Origin: Lacinutrix venerupis
GTDB lineage: Bacteria > Bacteroidota > Bacteroidia > Flavobacteriales > Flavobacteriaceae
DNA: 64,000 nt
Assembly: GCF_003663945.1 (NCBI RefSeq)
Contig: NZ_RCCH01000005.1
Location: 248,001 to 312,000, forward strand
Direction of reading: 5' to 3'
In this document: positions 35,130 to 44,168 of the stretch, piece by piece
Numbering within the stretch: position 1 is the stretch's first letter
Layout: every line of letters starts with the position of its first letter
Notes under the pieces: model-generated
Told to the model about the DNA's origin: nothing
What the model saw: the letters and a program-made list of their open reading frames with translations, nothing else
Databases searched by the model: none
Made by a program: the position numbers and the translations under genes

Positions 35130-35831
35130 ATGATTAACAAAAAAGTAAACTCGGTTAACGATGCTACGAAAGGTATAAGTGATAACATGACGTTTATGCT
35201 TGGAGGTTTTGGCTTATCTGGAATTCCAGAAAATGCCATAAAAGCATTAGTTGATAGTGGAATAAAAGGTTTAACCTGTATTTCTAATAATGCAGGAGTA
35301 GATGATTTTGGATTAGGCTTATTATTACAAAAAAAGCAAATAAAAAAAATGGTGTCTTCTTACGTTGGTGAGAATGATGAGTTCGAACGCCAAATGCTTT
35401 CTGGAGAGTTAGATGTAGAATTAATTCCACAAGGTACTTTAGCCGAAAGATGTCGAGCAGCACAAGCTGGTTTTCCAGCTATTTATACACCTGCAGGTTA
35501 TGGAACAGAAGTTGCCGAAGGCAAAGAAACTAGAGAGTTCGATGGTAAAATGTATGTTTTAGAACACGCATTTAAAGCCGATTTTGCTTTTGTAAAAGCT
35601 TGGAAAGGTGATGCAGCCGGAAACTTAATATTTAAAGGTACAGCTAGAAACTTTAATCCAGTAATGTGCGGAGCCGCAAAAATTACAGTAGCCGAAGTAG
35701 AAGAGTTAGTACCAGTTGGAGAATTAGATCCTAACCAAATACATATTCCAGGCATATTTGTGCAACGTATTTTTAAAGGTGAAAATTACGAGAAACGTAT
35801 AGAACAAAGAACGGTAAGACAAAAAGAGTAA
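35130..35831 (+). CDS. scoA: 3-oxoacid CoA-transferase, subunit A
   Basis: The subunit forms, with ScoB, succinyl-CoA:3-ketoacid CoA-transferase, which moves CoA from succinyl-CoA to acetoacetate or related acids. The 233-residue protein starts [22 protein letters not shown]-like and has the [13 protein letters not shown] glycine loop (GGFGLxGIPE is diagnostic for subunit A), [45 protein letters not shown] split over conserved strands, and [18 protein letters not shown]. Full length. It is followed by scoB in the same direction at a 102-base gap. Confidence 0.95.
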   Translation: MINKKVNSVNDATKGISDNMTFMLGGFGLSGIPENAIKALVDSGIKGLTCISNNAGVDDFGLGLLLQKKQIKKMVSSYVGENDEFERQMLSGELDVELIPQGTLAERCRAAQAGFPAIYTPAGYGTEVAEGKETREFDGKMYVLEHAFKADFAFVKAWKGDAAGNLIFKGTARNFNPVMCGAAKITVAEVEELVPVGELDPNQIHIPGIFVQRIFKGENYEKRIEQRTVRQKE

Positions 35832-35899
35832 ATGTAGTTTCAATTTATTCGTATTTAAGCATGTAAAACATATTATATGCTTAAAGTAATTAATGAAAT

Positions 35900-35914
35900 T
35901 TTCCGCGTAAGCGA
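35900..35914. repeat. Short GCGAAAGC-core repeat, copy 2 (in scoA-scoB gap)
   Basis: TTTCCGCGTAAGCGA differs by one base from copy 1 at 3385-3399. It lies 20 bases before the scoB ATG. Confidence 0.45.
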
Positions 35915-35933
35915 AGACAAAAAACAAAATATT

Positions 35934-36587
35934 ATGCTTGACAAAACAGGAATAGCAAAACGTATAGCAAAAGAAGTGCAGGATGGTTACTATGTAAATT
36001 TAGGAATTGGTATTCCTACTTTAGTAGCAAATTATGTGCGAGAGGATATAGAAGTAGAATTTCAAAGTGAAAATGGTGTACTTGGTATGGGACCATTTCC
36101 TTTTGAAGGCGAAGAAGATGCCGATATTATTAATGCAGGAAAACAAACCATTACCACATTACCAGGCGCTAGTTTTTTTGATAGCGCTATGAGTTTCTCG
36201 ATGATTCGTGGTCAACATGTAGATCTAACTATTTTAGGAGCTATGGAAGTTGCAGAAAATGGAGACATAGCAAACTGGAAAATACCAGGAAAAATGGTAA
36301 AAGGTATGGGTGGAGCTATGGATTTAGTTGCAAGTGCAGAAAATATTATAGTGGCAATGATGCATACTAATAGAGCTGGAGCATCAAAATTGCTAAAAAA
36401 ATGCTCTTTGCCATTAACAGGTGTTGGTTGTGTTAAAAAAATAGTAACTAATCTTGCGGTTATAGAAGTAACAGATAAGGGTTTTAAATTATTAGAACGC
36501 GCACCAGGAGTTTCTGTAGATGAGATTAAAAAAGCTACAGAAGGTAATTTAATTGTTGAGGGAGAAATACCAGAAATGAATATTTAA
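35934..36587 (+). CDS. scoB: 3-oxoacid CoA-transferase, subunit B
   Basis: The ATG at 35934 (MLDKTGIAKRIAKEV) matches the family start; an in-frame ATG at 35877 would add 19 unrelated residues encoded by the intergenic repeat. The catalytic glutamate is in FQSENGVLGMGPFP; other family marks are YVNLGIGIPTLVANYV, GASFFDSAMSFSMIRGQHVD, TILGAMEV, WKIPGKMVKGMGGAMDLV and LPLTGVGCV. The chain (217 aa) is normal for a separate B subunit. Together with scoA it makes the functional heterotetramer. Confidence 0.96.
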   Translation: MLDKTGIAKRIAKEVQDGYYVNLGIGIPTLVANYVREDIEVEFQSENGVLGMGPFPFEGEEDADIINAGKQTITTLPGASFFDSAMSFSMIRGQHVDLTILGAMEVAENGDIANWKIPGKMVKGMGGAMDLVASAENIIVAMMHTNRAGASKLLKKCSLPLTGVGCVKKIVTNLAVIEVTDKGFKLLERAPGVSVDEIKKATEGNLIVEGEIPEMNI

Positions 36588-36894
36588 TATAGTAAAAATT
36601 TATTAAATGTTAAAGTTTTATGCGTTTCGTCGAATAATTATGCTTTTTGACTGATAAATATGAAAATCTAATATATATTAGCAGTCCCAAACCTATCGAA
36701 AATTATATAGCCAAATGTACCATAGCTTAATTGCTTTGTTATGCAAAATATAAGCTTTATAATTTGACTCAAATTTATCATAAACTGCCTACGTTATGAA
36801 TTCAGATTTATTTCTTTTAAACCAATATAAAAAAGTAAAGAAAACTTTTAAACTTATAGGAAATATAATGTATTTAACTAAAAAAGTATTTATG
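36588..36894. other. 307-base gap without a convincing gene
   Basis: This AT-rich stretch lies between two convergent genes. It holds a perfect palindrome CTAATATATATTAG (36668-36681) and a 34-codon plus-strand frame starting at 36796 and ending inside the next gene at 36900, with no family likeness. I see no terminator with a GC stem, RNA gene or mobile-element end. It could be a decayed remnant. Confidence 0.5.
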
Positions 36895-38580
36895 TTATAA
36901 TCCTTTAGGTATAGCATTTATTAACTTTTTTGTGTATTCTTTTTTTGGTGAGTTATAAATAATATCAGCATCATCTAATTCTTCAATTTTCCCTTTATTC
37001 ATAACCAATAATTGGTCACTCATATATTTTACCACGGCAAGGTCGTGAGAGATAAATACATAAGTAAAATTAAATTTCTCTTTCAATTCGTTTAATAAAT
37101 TTAATACTTGCGCTTGAACAGAGATATCTAAAGCAGAAACAGATTCGTCACAAATTATTAATTTAGGTTGTAATGCAACAGTTCTAGCAATGCCTATTCT
37201 TTGTCTTTGTCCTCCAGAAAATTCGTGTGGATATCTGTTAAAATGAGAAGCATCAAGACCTACACGTTCTAAAATTTCAATAGCCTTGTCTCGTCTTTCA
37301 TTAGTATTATTATATAAATTATGAACAACCATAGGTTCTATAATAGCCTCACCTACAGTTAACCTAGGATTTAAAGAAGAATAGGGATCCTGGAAAATTA
37401 TTTGAATATCTTTTCTTAGCTTTTTAACTTCAGAAGCCGATAAGTTAACAATGTCTTTACCTTTAAACAAAACATGTCCTTTAGTAGGTTTATCTAAAAG
37501 TAAAATAGCATTTCCTAATGTAGATTTTCCACAGCCAGATTCTCCTACTAAACCTAGTGTTTCTCCTTCATATAATTTAAAACTAACATTATTAACAGCT
37601 TTAAAATTCTCTGCTTTAGAAAACAATCCAGATTTTGAAATATATTCTTTTTCAAGATTAACAACTTCTAATAAGGGTGTCTTACTATATATTTTTTCAT
37701 GATTTTTAGCTCTTATTTCAGAAGTTATTTCTTCGTTTAATACATTGCCATTCATAACGTCATTAATAGTTGGTAGTCTTTTTAACCTTGTGGTTAAGGA
37801 TGGTCTAGAGTTTATTAATGCTTTAGTATAGTCGTGTTTTGGATTTTTAAATATAGCTTCAACCGTATTTTGTTCTACAATTTTACCTTTATACATAACT
37901 AAAACACGATTTGCAATTTGAGAAATCAACGATAAATCATGAGTTATAAAAATAATACTCATTTTAGTTTCAGTTTGCAATTCTTTTAAAAGAGCTATTA
38001 TATCATTTTGTACAGTAACATCTAAAGCTGTTGTTGGTTCATCTGCAATTAAAATTTGTGGTTTGCAAGCAATAGCCATAGCTATCATTACACGTTGTTT
38101 TTGACCACCAGAAATTTCATGTGGATAAGAATTATAAACACGAAAAGGATCTGGTAGTTTTACTTTTTCAAACAATAAGAGTGTTTCTGCTTTAATATTT
38201 TTTTTAGATAATTTTGTATGCTGAAACAATATTTCTTCAACTTGTTTACCACAAGTCATAGATGGATTTAAAGAGCTCATTGGCTCTTGAAAAATCATGG
38301 CTATTTTTTTTCCTCTTATAAACTGAAAAGCTTTTGGTGTTAGTGTGGTTAAATCATTTTCTTCAAAAAGAATACTTCCAGAAGTTATTTTTGAAATCTT
38401 TTTAGGAAGCAGCCCTAAAATAGCCAATGAAGATACCGATTTTCCAGAACCAGACTCGCCAACAATGCCTAGTATTTCGTTAGTTTTTAAATAATATGAA
38501 ATGTTATGAATGATTCTGTTTTCTTTCTTATTAGAAAAAAATGAAACAGATAAATTGTTTATAGAAAGTAAGTGATTCAT
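36895..38580 (-). CDS. Fused double-ATPase component of an oligopeptide/dipeptide ABC transporter (DppD-DppF type)
   Basis: The start is set at the ATG at 38580 (MNHLLSINNLSVSF); an upstream TTG frame adds unrelated residues. Two complete ATPase domains are fused. The first has GESGSGKSVSS, ISGGQKQRVMIAMAI, ILIADEPTTALD and ITHDLSLIS. The second has GESGCGKSTLG, FSGGQRQRIGIARTV and IICDESVSALD with ISHDLAVV. Each is followed by the oligopeptide-type C-terminal iron-sulfur-free linker (HDYTKALINSRPSL; KEYTKKLINAIPKG). Such fusions energise peptide, nickel or murein-peptide importers or the YejF class. The permeases are not nearby. An inverted repeat lies just upstream. Confidence 0.93.
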   Translation of the reverse strand: MNHLLSINNLSVSFFSNKKENRIIHNISYYLKTNEILGIVGESGSGKSVSSLAILGLLPKKISKITSGSILFEENDLTTLTPKAFQFIRGKKIAMIFQEPMSSLNPSMTCGKQVEEILFQHTKLSKKNIKAETLLLFEKVKLPDPFRVYNSYPHEISGGQKQRVMIAMAIACKPQILIADEPTTALDVTVQNDIIALLKELQTETKMSIIFITHDLSLISQIANRVLVMYKGKIVEQNTVEAIFKNPKHDYTKALINSRPSLTTRLKRLPTINDVMNGNVLNEEITSEIRAKNHEKIYSKTPLLEVVNLEKEYISKSGLFSKAENFKAVNNVSFKLYEGETLGLVGESGCGKSTLGNAILLLDKPTKGHVLFKGKDIVNLSASEVKKLRKDIQIIFQDPYSSLNPRLTVGEAIIEPMVVHNLYNNTNERRDKAIEILERVGLDASHFNRYPHEFSGGQRQRIGIARTVALQPKLIICDESVSALDISVQAQVLNLLNELKEKFNFTYVFISHDLAVVKYMSDQLLVMNKGKIEELDDADIIYNSPKKEYTKKLINAIPKGL

Positions 38581-38611
38581 GTTTAGTAAAAATAGAATTT
38601 TTACACGAAAA

Positions 38612-38631
38612 ATTACGGTAAATGCCGTAAT
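38612..38631. promoter_or_regulatory. Inverted repeat upstream of the double-ATPase gene
   Basis: ATTACGG-N6-CCGTAAT: 7-bp arms with two GC pairs each, 32 bases before the start at 38580. Candidate operator or leader hairpin. Confidence 0.4.
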
Positions 38632-38761
38632 CAATTGCAAATGTTAAAAAAATTAACAGTTTTTTAGCTAAAAAACCGAAAATTAAATATGTATTCTATT
38701 TTATTTTAATACATTTCTTATCGATTTAATAAAATTTTGATTAATATTTTAAACATTTCAC

Positions 38762-41179
38762 ATGAAAAAAACAATTACATTATCAATTATGAGTTTTTTA
38801 TTTGCGTTTTGTGCTTTTGCACAAGTGGATAGAGAATGTGCTACAATGAAAAATTTGGAGTATAGAAAACAAAATGATCCTCAGCTTGCTCAACGCATGG
38901 AAGACATTGAAACGTTTACAAGACAGAAACTACAACAAATGGATAGTAATAGCCAAAATAAAGTAGTAGGAGATATAATAACATTGCCGGTTGTAATACA
39001 TGTACTGTATAGAAATGCTACCGAGAATATTAGCGTAGCACAAATACAGTCTCAATTAGATGTTTTAAACGAAGATTTTAGAAGAACTAATCCAGATGCA
39101 GATAATACATGGTCACAAGCAGCAGACACTCAAATAGAGTTTTGTCTTGCAACTGTAGATCCTAATGGAAATGCTACTACTGGAATAACAAGAAAATCTA
39201 CAACACGTCGTGATTGGGGAACTAGTGACGACATGAAACGATCTTCTACAGGAGGAATAGATCCTTGGGATACTAGTCAGTATTTAAATATGTGGGTTGT
39301 ACCACAAATGTTAAGTAATGGTGGTACTATTTTGGGTTATGCTCAATTTCCAGGTGGAAGTGCAGCAACAGATGGTGTTGTAATGGGTTATAACTATTTT
39401 GGAAGAGTGGGCGCAGTAAGTGCTCCTTTTGATGGAGGTAGAACAACAACTCACGAAGTAGGTCATTTTTTAAATCTTCGTCATATTTGGGGAGATAGCA
39501 ACTGTGGAAACGATTTTGTAAGCGATACACCAACTCATCAAACCTCTAATGGAGGTTGTCCTGTTGGTCAAGTTTCTTGTGGTTCTACAGATATGGTTCA
39601 AAATTATATGGATTATACTAATGATTCTTGTATGAACTTGTTTACTACAGGACAAAAAAATAGAATGCGTGCAGTATTAGAAGCCGGAGGAGTTAGACGT
39701 TCTTTAGCATTATCAGATAAATGTGGAGCAGTAGCACAACCAACGTGTACAGACGGTATACAAAACGGAGATGAAACTGGAGTAGATTGTGGTGGTTCTT
39801 GTACTCCATGTCAAACAGGTACACAATATTGTGCATCTCAAGGTAATAGTGTAAACGATGAGTATATTTCAAGAGTGCAAGTAGGAAGTATTAATAAATC
39901 TTCTGGAGCACAATTATATTCAGATTTCACAAGTACTTCTACAGATTTAAGTAAAGGTTCAAGTTACACAATTACGGTAACACCAACCTGGACAGGAACA
40001 ACATATAGCGAAGGTTACGCAGCATGGATAGATTATAACAACGATGGAGATTTTACAGATTCTGGAGAACAAATTTTCTCTCTTGCAGCAACGCAGTCTT
40101 CTCCAGTTAGTGGGACATTTACAGTGCCAGCAGGAACTGCAAGTGGAGATAAGCGTTTACGTGTATCTATGAAATATAATGGTATACCAACATCTTGCGA
40201 AACATTCTCGTATGGAGAGGTAGAGGATTATACTGTAAATATAACATCTGGAGGATCAAATCCACCAACAGGATGTACAGGAGCAATTTCATCTTTCCCA
40301 TATAGTGAAAGTTTCGAGTCTAATTTTGGATTATGGACTCAAGGATCTGGAGACGATTTTAATTGGACAAGACAATCTGGGTCTACGCCTTCAAGCAATA
40401 CTGGGCCATCAAGTGCAGCAGCAGGCTCTCAATATGTTTATATGGAATCTTCTTCGCCTAATTATTCTACTAAACGAGCTATTTTAGTTTCTCCATGTTT
40501 TGATTTAACAGGACAAAACCAAGCAACATTTAGTTTTAAATATCACATGTATGGTGCGTCATCAATGGGAAGCTTAAATGTGGCAATAAGCACAAATAAC
40601 GGTTCAACTTGGAGTACTATTTGGACTAGATCTGGAAACCAAGGGAATTCTTGGCAAGATGCTAGTATAGATTTATCTTCTTACGAAGGTAATAATGTTA
40701 GTTTAAGATTTGACGGAACTACAGGAACAACATGGCAAGGAGACATGGCTATAGATGCTATTGGTTTAAGTAATGGAGCTGCCTCGTCTGATAAATGTGC
40801 TGGTGTTTCTCCTTATGTTTCAGGTCAATCATACTCGGTTGGAGACCAAGTAACTTATCAAGGCAGTTTATACGAAAGAACTTCATCTGGATGGATTAAT
40901 TTAGGTGCTTGTGGAACTGCAAGAACAACAGACGAAGGTTTTGTAGAATATTTAGGAGTTAATATTTCAGTCTATCCAAATCCAGTAAAAGGAAACATAC
41001 TGTTTGTTAAATCTAATATAGAAAACTTACCATTTACTATTGTGAATATGTTAGGTCAACAAGTAGCAAAAGGAACTTCGGCTCAAGGTGTTAATGTTGC
41101 AAATCTTGAATCAGGAATGTACATGATTCAGTTTAATGTGAACAATACAACCGAAACAAGAAAGTTTATTAAGCAATAA
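38762..41179 (+). CDS. Secreted M43 (cytophagalysin-like) metalloprotease with GEVED, MAM-like and T9SS sorting domains
   Basis: The 805-residue exoenzyme has a signal peptide (MKKTITLSIMSFLFAFCAFAQ). Its catalytic motif HEVGHFLNLRH (His231, Glu232, His235, His241), followed by WGD and the Met-turn region QNYMDYTNDSCM, places it with the pappalysin/cytophagalysin family. Downstream are a Cys-rich CTDGIQNGDETGVDCGG-type segment, a GEVED domain (ending SYGEVEDYTVN), a MAM-like jelly roll (YSESFESNFGLW, DMAIDAIGLS), and a short module rich in aromatic residues (YSVGDQVTYQGSLYERTSSG) similar to carbohydrate-binding CBM5/12 units. The tail (ISVYPNPVKGN and LESGMYMIQF) is the T9SS type A signal. 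Likely function: extracellular protein breakdown on polysaccharide-rich particles. Confidence 0.93.
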   Translation: MKKTITLSIMSFLFAFCAFAQVDRECATMKNLEYRKQNDPQLAQRMEDIETFTRQKLQQMDSNSQNKVVGDIITLPVVIHVLYRNATENISVAQIQSQLDVLNEDFRRTNPDADNTWSQAADTQIEFCLATVDPNGNATTGITRKSTTRRDWGTSDDMKRSSTGGIDPWDTSQYLNMWVVPQMLSNGGTILGYAQFPGGSAATDGVVMGYNYFGRVGAVSAPFDGGRTTTHEVGHFLNLRHIWGDSNCGNDFVSDTPTHQTSNGGCPVGQVSCGSTDMVQNYMDYTNDSCMNLFTTGQKNRMRAVLEAGGVRRSLALSDKCGAVAQPTCTDGIQNGDETGVDCGGSCTPCQTGTQYCASQGNSVNDEYISRVQVGSINKSSGAQLYSDFTSTSTDLSKGSSYTITVTPTWTGTTYSEGYAAWIDYNNDGDFTDSGEQIFSLAATQSSPVSGTFTVPAGTASGDKRLRVSMKYNGIPTSCETFSYGEVEDYTVNITSGGSNPPTGCTGAISSFPYSESFESNFGLWTQGSGDDFNWTRQSGSTPSSNTGPSSAAAGSQYVYMESSSPNYSTKRAILVSPCFDLTGQNQATFSFKYHMYGASSMGSLNVAISTNNGSTWSTIWTRSGNQGNSWQDASIDLSSYEGNNVSLRFDGTTGTTWQGDMAIDAIGLSNGAASSDKCAGVSPYVSGQSYSVGDQVTYQGSLYERTSSGWINLGACGTARTTDEGFVEYLGVNISVYPNPVKGNILFVKSNIENLPFTIVNMLGQQVAKGTSAQGVNVANLESGMYMIQFNVNNTTETRKFIKQ

Positions 41180-41202
41180 GTTTAAGACTTGTTATTAAAA
41201 AT

Positions 41203-41234
41203 AAAAGCCCAAACTAATGTTTGGGCTTTTTTAA
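41203..41234 (+). terminator. Terminator after the M43 protease
   Basis: AAAAGCCCAAAC (41203-41214) pairs with GTTTGGGCTTTT (41219-41230) around TAAT. Flanking A and T runs let it serve both strands, including the convergent VOC gene. Confidence 0.95.
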
Positions 41235-41272
41235 TTTACACTATTTATTTTTTATAAAATCAAGCTATAATA

Positions 41273-41785
41273 TTATTTTGAATAAGCGCCAGAAGAATAG
41301 GTTAACTCATAACTATGTGTATAAATCTCGAAAACAATTCCAAAAGGATCTTCTACATAGCACATTTTAAATGGCTTATCATTTGGATAATATTCTCTAA
41401 TTGGCATTCTCTGTTTTCCTCCGTAAGATATTATTTTTTCAATAAGCGACTCAATATTAGGATCTTGTATGCAGAAATGAAAAAGTCCAGTATTAAAAGG
41501 ATTAAATTCAGGAGCTTCTTTAATTCCGTTTGGAAAAGAAAATAATTCAATTCCAATACCATCTGAGGTTGCTAAATGAGCAATTTCAAATTCTGTCCAA
41601 TCATCACCAAAAACATCAATACACATTTGGCCAATAGCAGTATCTGTTTCCTTCTTTACTTTTGATGGCTCCATAATTACATACCAACCCATTACTTCAG
41701 AATAGAATTTTACAGCCTCTTCTATATTTGGTACAGTTAAACCAATATGTGAAAATGATTTTGGATAATTTTTATTTGTTGTCAT
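41273..41785 (-). CDS. VOC-family (glyoxalase/bleomycin resistance/dioxygenase) protein
   Basis: The 170-residue protein has two VOC modules. Possible metal ligands are His in SHIGLTVPNIEEAV, Glu/His in FEIAHLATSDGIGIELFSF, His in TGLFHFCIQDPNIE and Glu in DPFGIVFEIYTHSYE. Members include glyoxalases, dioxygenases and drug-binding proteins; the sequence does not choose among them. It is divergent from an HxlR regulator, and the two share overlapping promoters. That layout suggests an enzyme induced by a reactive electrophile or aldehyde and controlled by that regulator. Confidence 0.87.
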   Translation of the reverse strand: MTTNKNYPKSFSHIGLTVPNIEEAVKFYSEVMGWYVIMEPSKVKKETDTAIGQMCIDVFGDDWTEFEIAHLATSDGIGIELFSFPNGIKEAPEFNPFNTGLFHFCIQDPNIESLIEKIISYGGKQRMPIREYYPNDKPFKMCYVEDPFGIVFEIYTHSYELTYSSGAYSK

Positions 41786-41803
41786 AATTTATATTTTAGA
41801 TTA

Positions 41804-41834
41804 CAAAATTAATTTATATTTGTCTTATTAGCAA
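41804..41834 (-). promoter_or_regulatory. Promoter of the VOC gene
   Basis: On the minus strand a TTG (41834-41832) is followed after exactly 20 bases by TAATTTTG (41811-41804), a full match to the Bacteroidota TTTG-N19-21-TAnnTTTG consensus save for the first T of the -33 box. The start codon is 19 bases further on. Confidence 0.7.
41815..41822 (+). promoter_or_regulatory. -7 element for the HxlR gene
   Basis: TATATTTG lies only 3 bp from the minus-strand -7 box of the VOC gene; transcription would begin at about 41828, giving a leader of about 80 bases. Confidence 0.55.
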
Positions 41835-41906
41835 TAACTTACCTAAAAGTACTATAGTTGCTTAAACGTGTAAAATAATGATAATCAATAATATAAAGTT
41901 TAAAAT

Positions 41907-42218
41907 TTGAATAAAGAAAATAGTTGTCCATTAAATTATACAATGAATTTAATAGGTACAAAATGGAAGCCTTTAATTTTATTTCATTTGTTAGAAGGAA
42001 GTTTACGTTCTGGAGTATTACAAAAGAAAATTCCTGGTATTTCCAATAAAATGTTTACGCAAACAGTTAGAGATTTAGAAAAAGACGGACTTATTTATAG
42101 AAAAGTTTTTCCTGTAGTTCCTCCTAAAGTTGAATATAGTTTGAGTAAAAGAGGTCAATCTCTGGAAGCTATTTTAAGAAGTTTAGATAATTGGGGACTT
42201 GAAGATTGTAAGAGGTAA
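41907..42218 (+). CDS. HxlR-family winged-helix transcriptional regulator
   Basis: The 103-residue protein reads NKENSCPLNYTMNLIGTKWKPLILFHL, then RSGVLQKKIPGISNKMFTQTVRDLEKDGLIYRKVF and VEYSLSKRGQSLEAILRSLDNW, the full HxlR/DUF24 winged helix. The Cys near residue 7 matches the redox-sensing Cys of YodB, HypR and QorR. The first ATG is inside the conserved fold, so translation must begin at the TTG at 41907. Such regulators usually repress the neighbouring divergent gene until quinones, aldehydes or disulfide stress appear. Confidence 0.92.
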   Translation: MNKENSCPLNYTMNLIGTKWKPLILFHLLEGSLRSGVLQKKIPGISNKMFTQTVRDLEKDGLIYRKVFPVVPPKVEYSLSKRGQSLEAILRSLDNWGLEDCKR

Positions 42219-42229
42219 TTAAGTTGAGA

Positions 42230-42943
42230 TTATACGTGAATAATTTCATCATCGCTTAAAATGCTTTCACCTCGTAACCTTAAAAAAATCTGAGCTACTG
42301 CAATGGTATCTTTTTCGCAATAGATAATTATACGGTCAATATCTTTGTCTTTATAGTAGGTTTTATATACTTCGCTACCATCAATATCGTCTTTTGGAGA
42401 TGGTATACCTAAAACGTTTGTCATTAATTTTAGCGAAGTGTATGTTTTATAGTCTCCAAACTTCCATAATTCTAAAGTATCGAGATGAGGTACTTCCCAA
42501 GGTTTTTTTCCAAAGAGATTAAGTTTATATGGTAACTCAATATTATTTATAATCATACGTCTGGCAATGTATGGAAAATCAAACTCCTTACCATTGTGAG
42601 CGCACAATAAATGTTTAGCTTGGCTAAAATGAGAAATTATTAAATTTTTAAACTCTTTTAAAAGTGTAGCTTCTTCGCCATAAAAAGAAGTTGTACGAAA
42701 CAGTCGTGTATCTCCTTGAATTGTAAAATAACCTACCGAAATGCAAATAATTTTACCAAACTCTGCCCAAATACCAGCACGGTCGTAAAACTCTTCTGGA
42801 GAAAATTCTTCTTTACGTTGGTATCGCGACTTAGCTTCCCATAGCTCTTGCTTGGTTTGGTCTAATTCAGAAAAATTTTCAGTTTCTGGAACTGTTTCAA
42901 TATCTAAAAATAAAATATTTTCTAAGTTGAGTTTAGAAATCAT
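42230..42943 (-). CDS. DnaQ-like 3'-5' exonuclease (family B polymerase-type exonuclease domain)
   Basis: The 237-residue protein is a DEDD exonuclease of the group annotated as 3'-5' exonuclease related to polymerase B. Exo I is FLDIETVPE (Asp and Glu), Exo II is LCAHNGKEFDFPYIARR (Asp), and Exo III is IIYCEKDTIAVAQIF (Asp, with a Tyr four residues before). SVGYFTIQGD and HLDTLELWKFGDYKTYTSLKLM are typical interior segments. No polymerase domain is attached. Likely a DNA repair or RNA trimming nuclease acting in the cytosol. It precedes a beta-lactamase-fold gene in the opposite reading order but with 31 bases between, so co-transcription is possible. Confidence 0.9.
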   Translation of the reverse strand: MISKLNLENILFLDIETVPETENFSELDQTKQELWEAKSRYQRKEEFSPEEFYDRAGIWAEFGKIICISVGYFTIQGDTRLFRTTSFYGEEATLLKEFKNLIISHFSQAKHLLCAHNGKEFDFPYIARRMIINNIELPYKLNLFGKKPWEVPHLDTLELWKFGDYKTYTSLKLMTNVLGIPSPKDDIDGSEVYKTYYKDKDIDRIIIYCEKDTIAVAQIFLRLRGESILSDDEIIHV

Positions 42944-42974
42944 AGCATACTATACAAAAACAAATGTTTTAAAA

Positions 42975-44129
42975 TTAGTTTTTATTTTGGTTTAACATCT
43001 TATAAGCCTCATCAATATAAAGTGAAATATCTTTTGTATAATGTCCAATACCAGCGTCTGGAGATTTTTGGTGTCCTAAACGAACAATGATTATATTATC
43101 TTCTGGCTGCACTATAACGTATTGTCCTAAGTGTCCACGCATCATTTTAAAATCTTTTCCATTATGGTTTTTAAGCCACCAACCGTAACCATAAACAGGA
43201 TCAAATTTTGGTGTTAAAGATTTTGCAACAAAAGCAGAGTCTAAAACCTGTTTTCCATTCCATTTTCCATGATCTTTATATAGTTTACCAAAACGCGCAA
43301 AATCTTTAGCATTGCTGGCAATGCAACAATACGCTTTTACTAAATCATGATCGTCACTATCTACCTGCCATAATGTTTGGTTTTCGCTACCTAAAGGTTT
43401 CCAAAAGCTTTCTTCTAAATACGTGTATAATTTTTTACCTGTAGCTTTTTCAATTACCATTGCTAACATTTGTGTATCGCCACTAGCGTATTTAAAAGCT
43501 TTTCCTGGTTCTTCTACTACTTTTAAACCATTCATAACTTTAGCTAAATCATCATCAAAATAAGCGCGTGTTGTTATAGATAGTGGTGAGTAGTATGCTT
43601 CATCCCAATTAGTACCAGAACTCATTGTAGATAAATCTCCAACCGTCATTTTTGCCGCTAAGCCATCACAAAATTCTGGTAGAAAATCGCATACTGGTTG
43701 GTCTTCACTTTTTATGTAGCCTTCCATTATTGCTTTTCCCATTAGTCCAGATACATAACTTTTTGCCATTGAAAACGAATTAGATTTTGAGTTTTCATTG
43801 TAACCATCATAATAGTTCTCAAACCAAATACTATCGTTTTTAATAATTACATAAGCTATAGTTCCCCAATCTTTATTGGCTTTATTTAAAGTTTCAGTTT
43901 CTGTAGCGGTATTATAATTTTTATGGTTTGGCCAAGGTTGAGGTGTACCAATATCTATGGTGCGGTTATCGAATTTTTTGTAGTCGTCTAAGAAGGCTGT
44001 TGTGTAACCTCGCATATAAATGGTGCGAACGGCTTTTATTAAATAATCTGTATCTGTAATGTAAAGTATGGCAATAAGTAAGCCAAATAGTACTACAAGT
44101 ACTTTTAAGAGGTTTTTTAGAAATTTCAT
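42975..44129 (-). CDS. Serine beta-lactamase-like hydrolase (class C / NylB-like)
   Basis: The 384-residue protein has an N-terminal membrane helix (FLKNLLKVLVVLFGLLIAILYIT) that works as an anchor or signal. The serine motif is SFSMAKSYVSG (SxxK), the second motif is YASGDTQMLA (YxS/N type), and GHLGQYVIV near the end replaces KTG. The overall layout matches 6-aminohexanoate-dimer hydrolase/EstB-type beta-lactamase-fold enzymes more than true AmpC. Likely activity: ester or amide hydrolysis in the periplasm; resistance is not implied. It is in a minus-strand run with the DUF4442, ogt and CNNM genes. Confidence 0.9.
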   Translation of the reverse strand: MKFLKNLLKVLVVLFGLLIAILYITDTDYLIKAVRTIYMRGYTTAFLDDYKKFDNRTIDIGTPQPWPNHKNYNTATETETLNKANKDWGTIAYVIIKNDSIWFENYYDGYNENSKSNSFSMAKSYVSGLMGKAIMEGYIKSEDQPVCDFLPEFCDGLAAKMTVGDLSTMSSGTNWDEAYYSPLSITTRAYFDDDLAKVMNGLKVVEEPGKAFKYASGDTQMLAMVIEKATGKKLYTYLEESFWKPLGSENQTLWQVDSDDHDLVKAYCCIASNAKDFARFGKLYKDHGKWNGKQVLDSAFVAKSLTPKFDPVYGYGWWLKNHNGKDFKMMRGHLGQYVIVQPEDNIIIVRLGHQKSPDAGIGHYTKDISLYIDEAYKMLNQNKN

Positions 44130-44168
44130 TTAGTTAATTTAATTTGAAAATAAGATACTAATAATTTT

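Noticed and set aside
35877-35933. Longer scoB start at 35877
   Set aside because: The extra 19 residues include the translated repeat TTTCCGCGTAAGCGA and have no match to the ScoB start MLDK-x-x-IA-x-RIA.
36796-36900. 34-codon plus-strand ORF in the gap before the double-ATPase gene
   Set aside because: Too short, Lys-rich by composition, no clear ribosome-binding site, and its end runs into the neighbouring gene; not supported as a gene.
42975-44129. Antibiotic-resistance beta-lactamase
   Set aside because: It has the SxxK serine motif but its overall layout matches NylB/EstB-type hydrolases; no KTG motif in the standard place.
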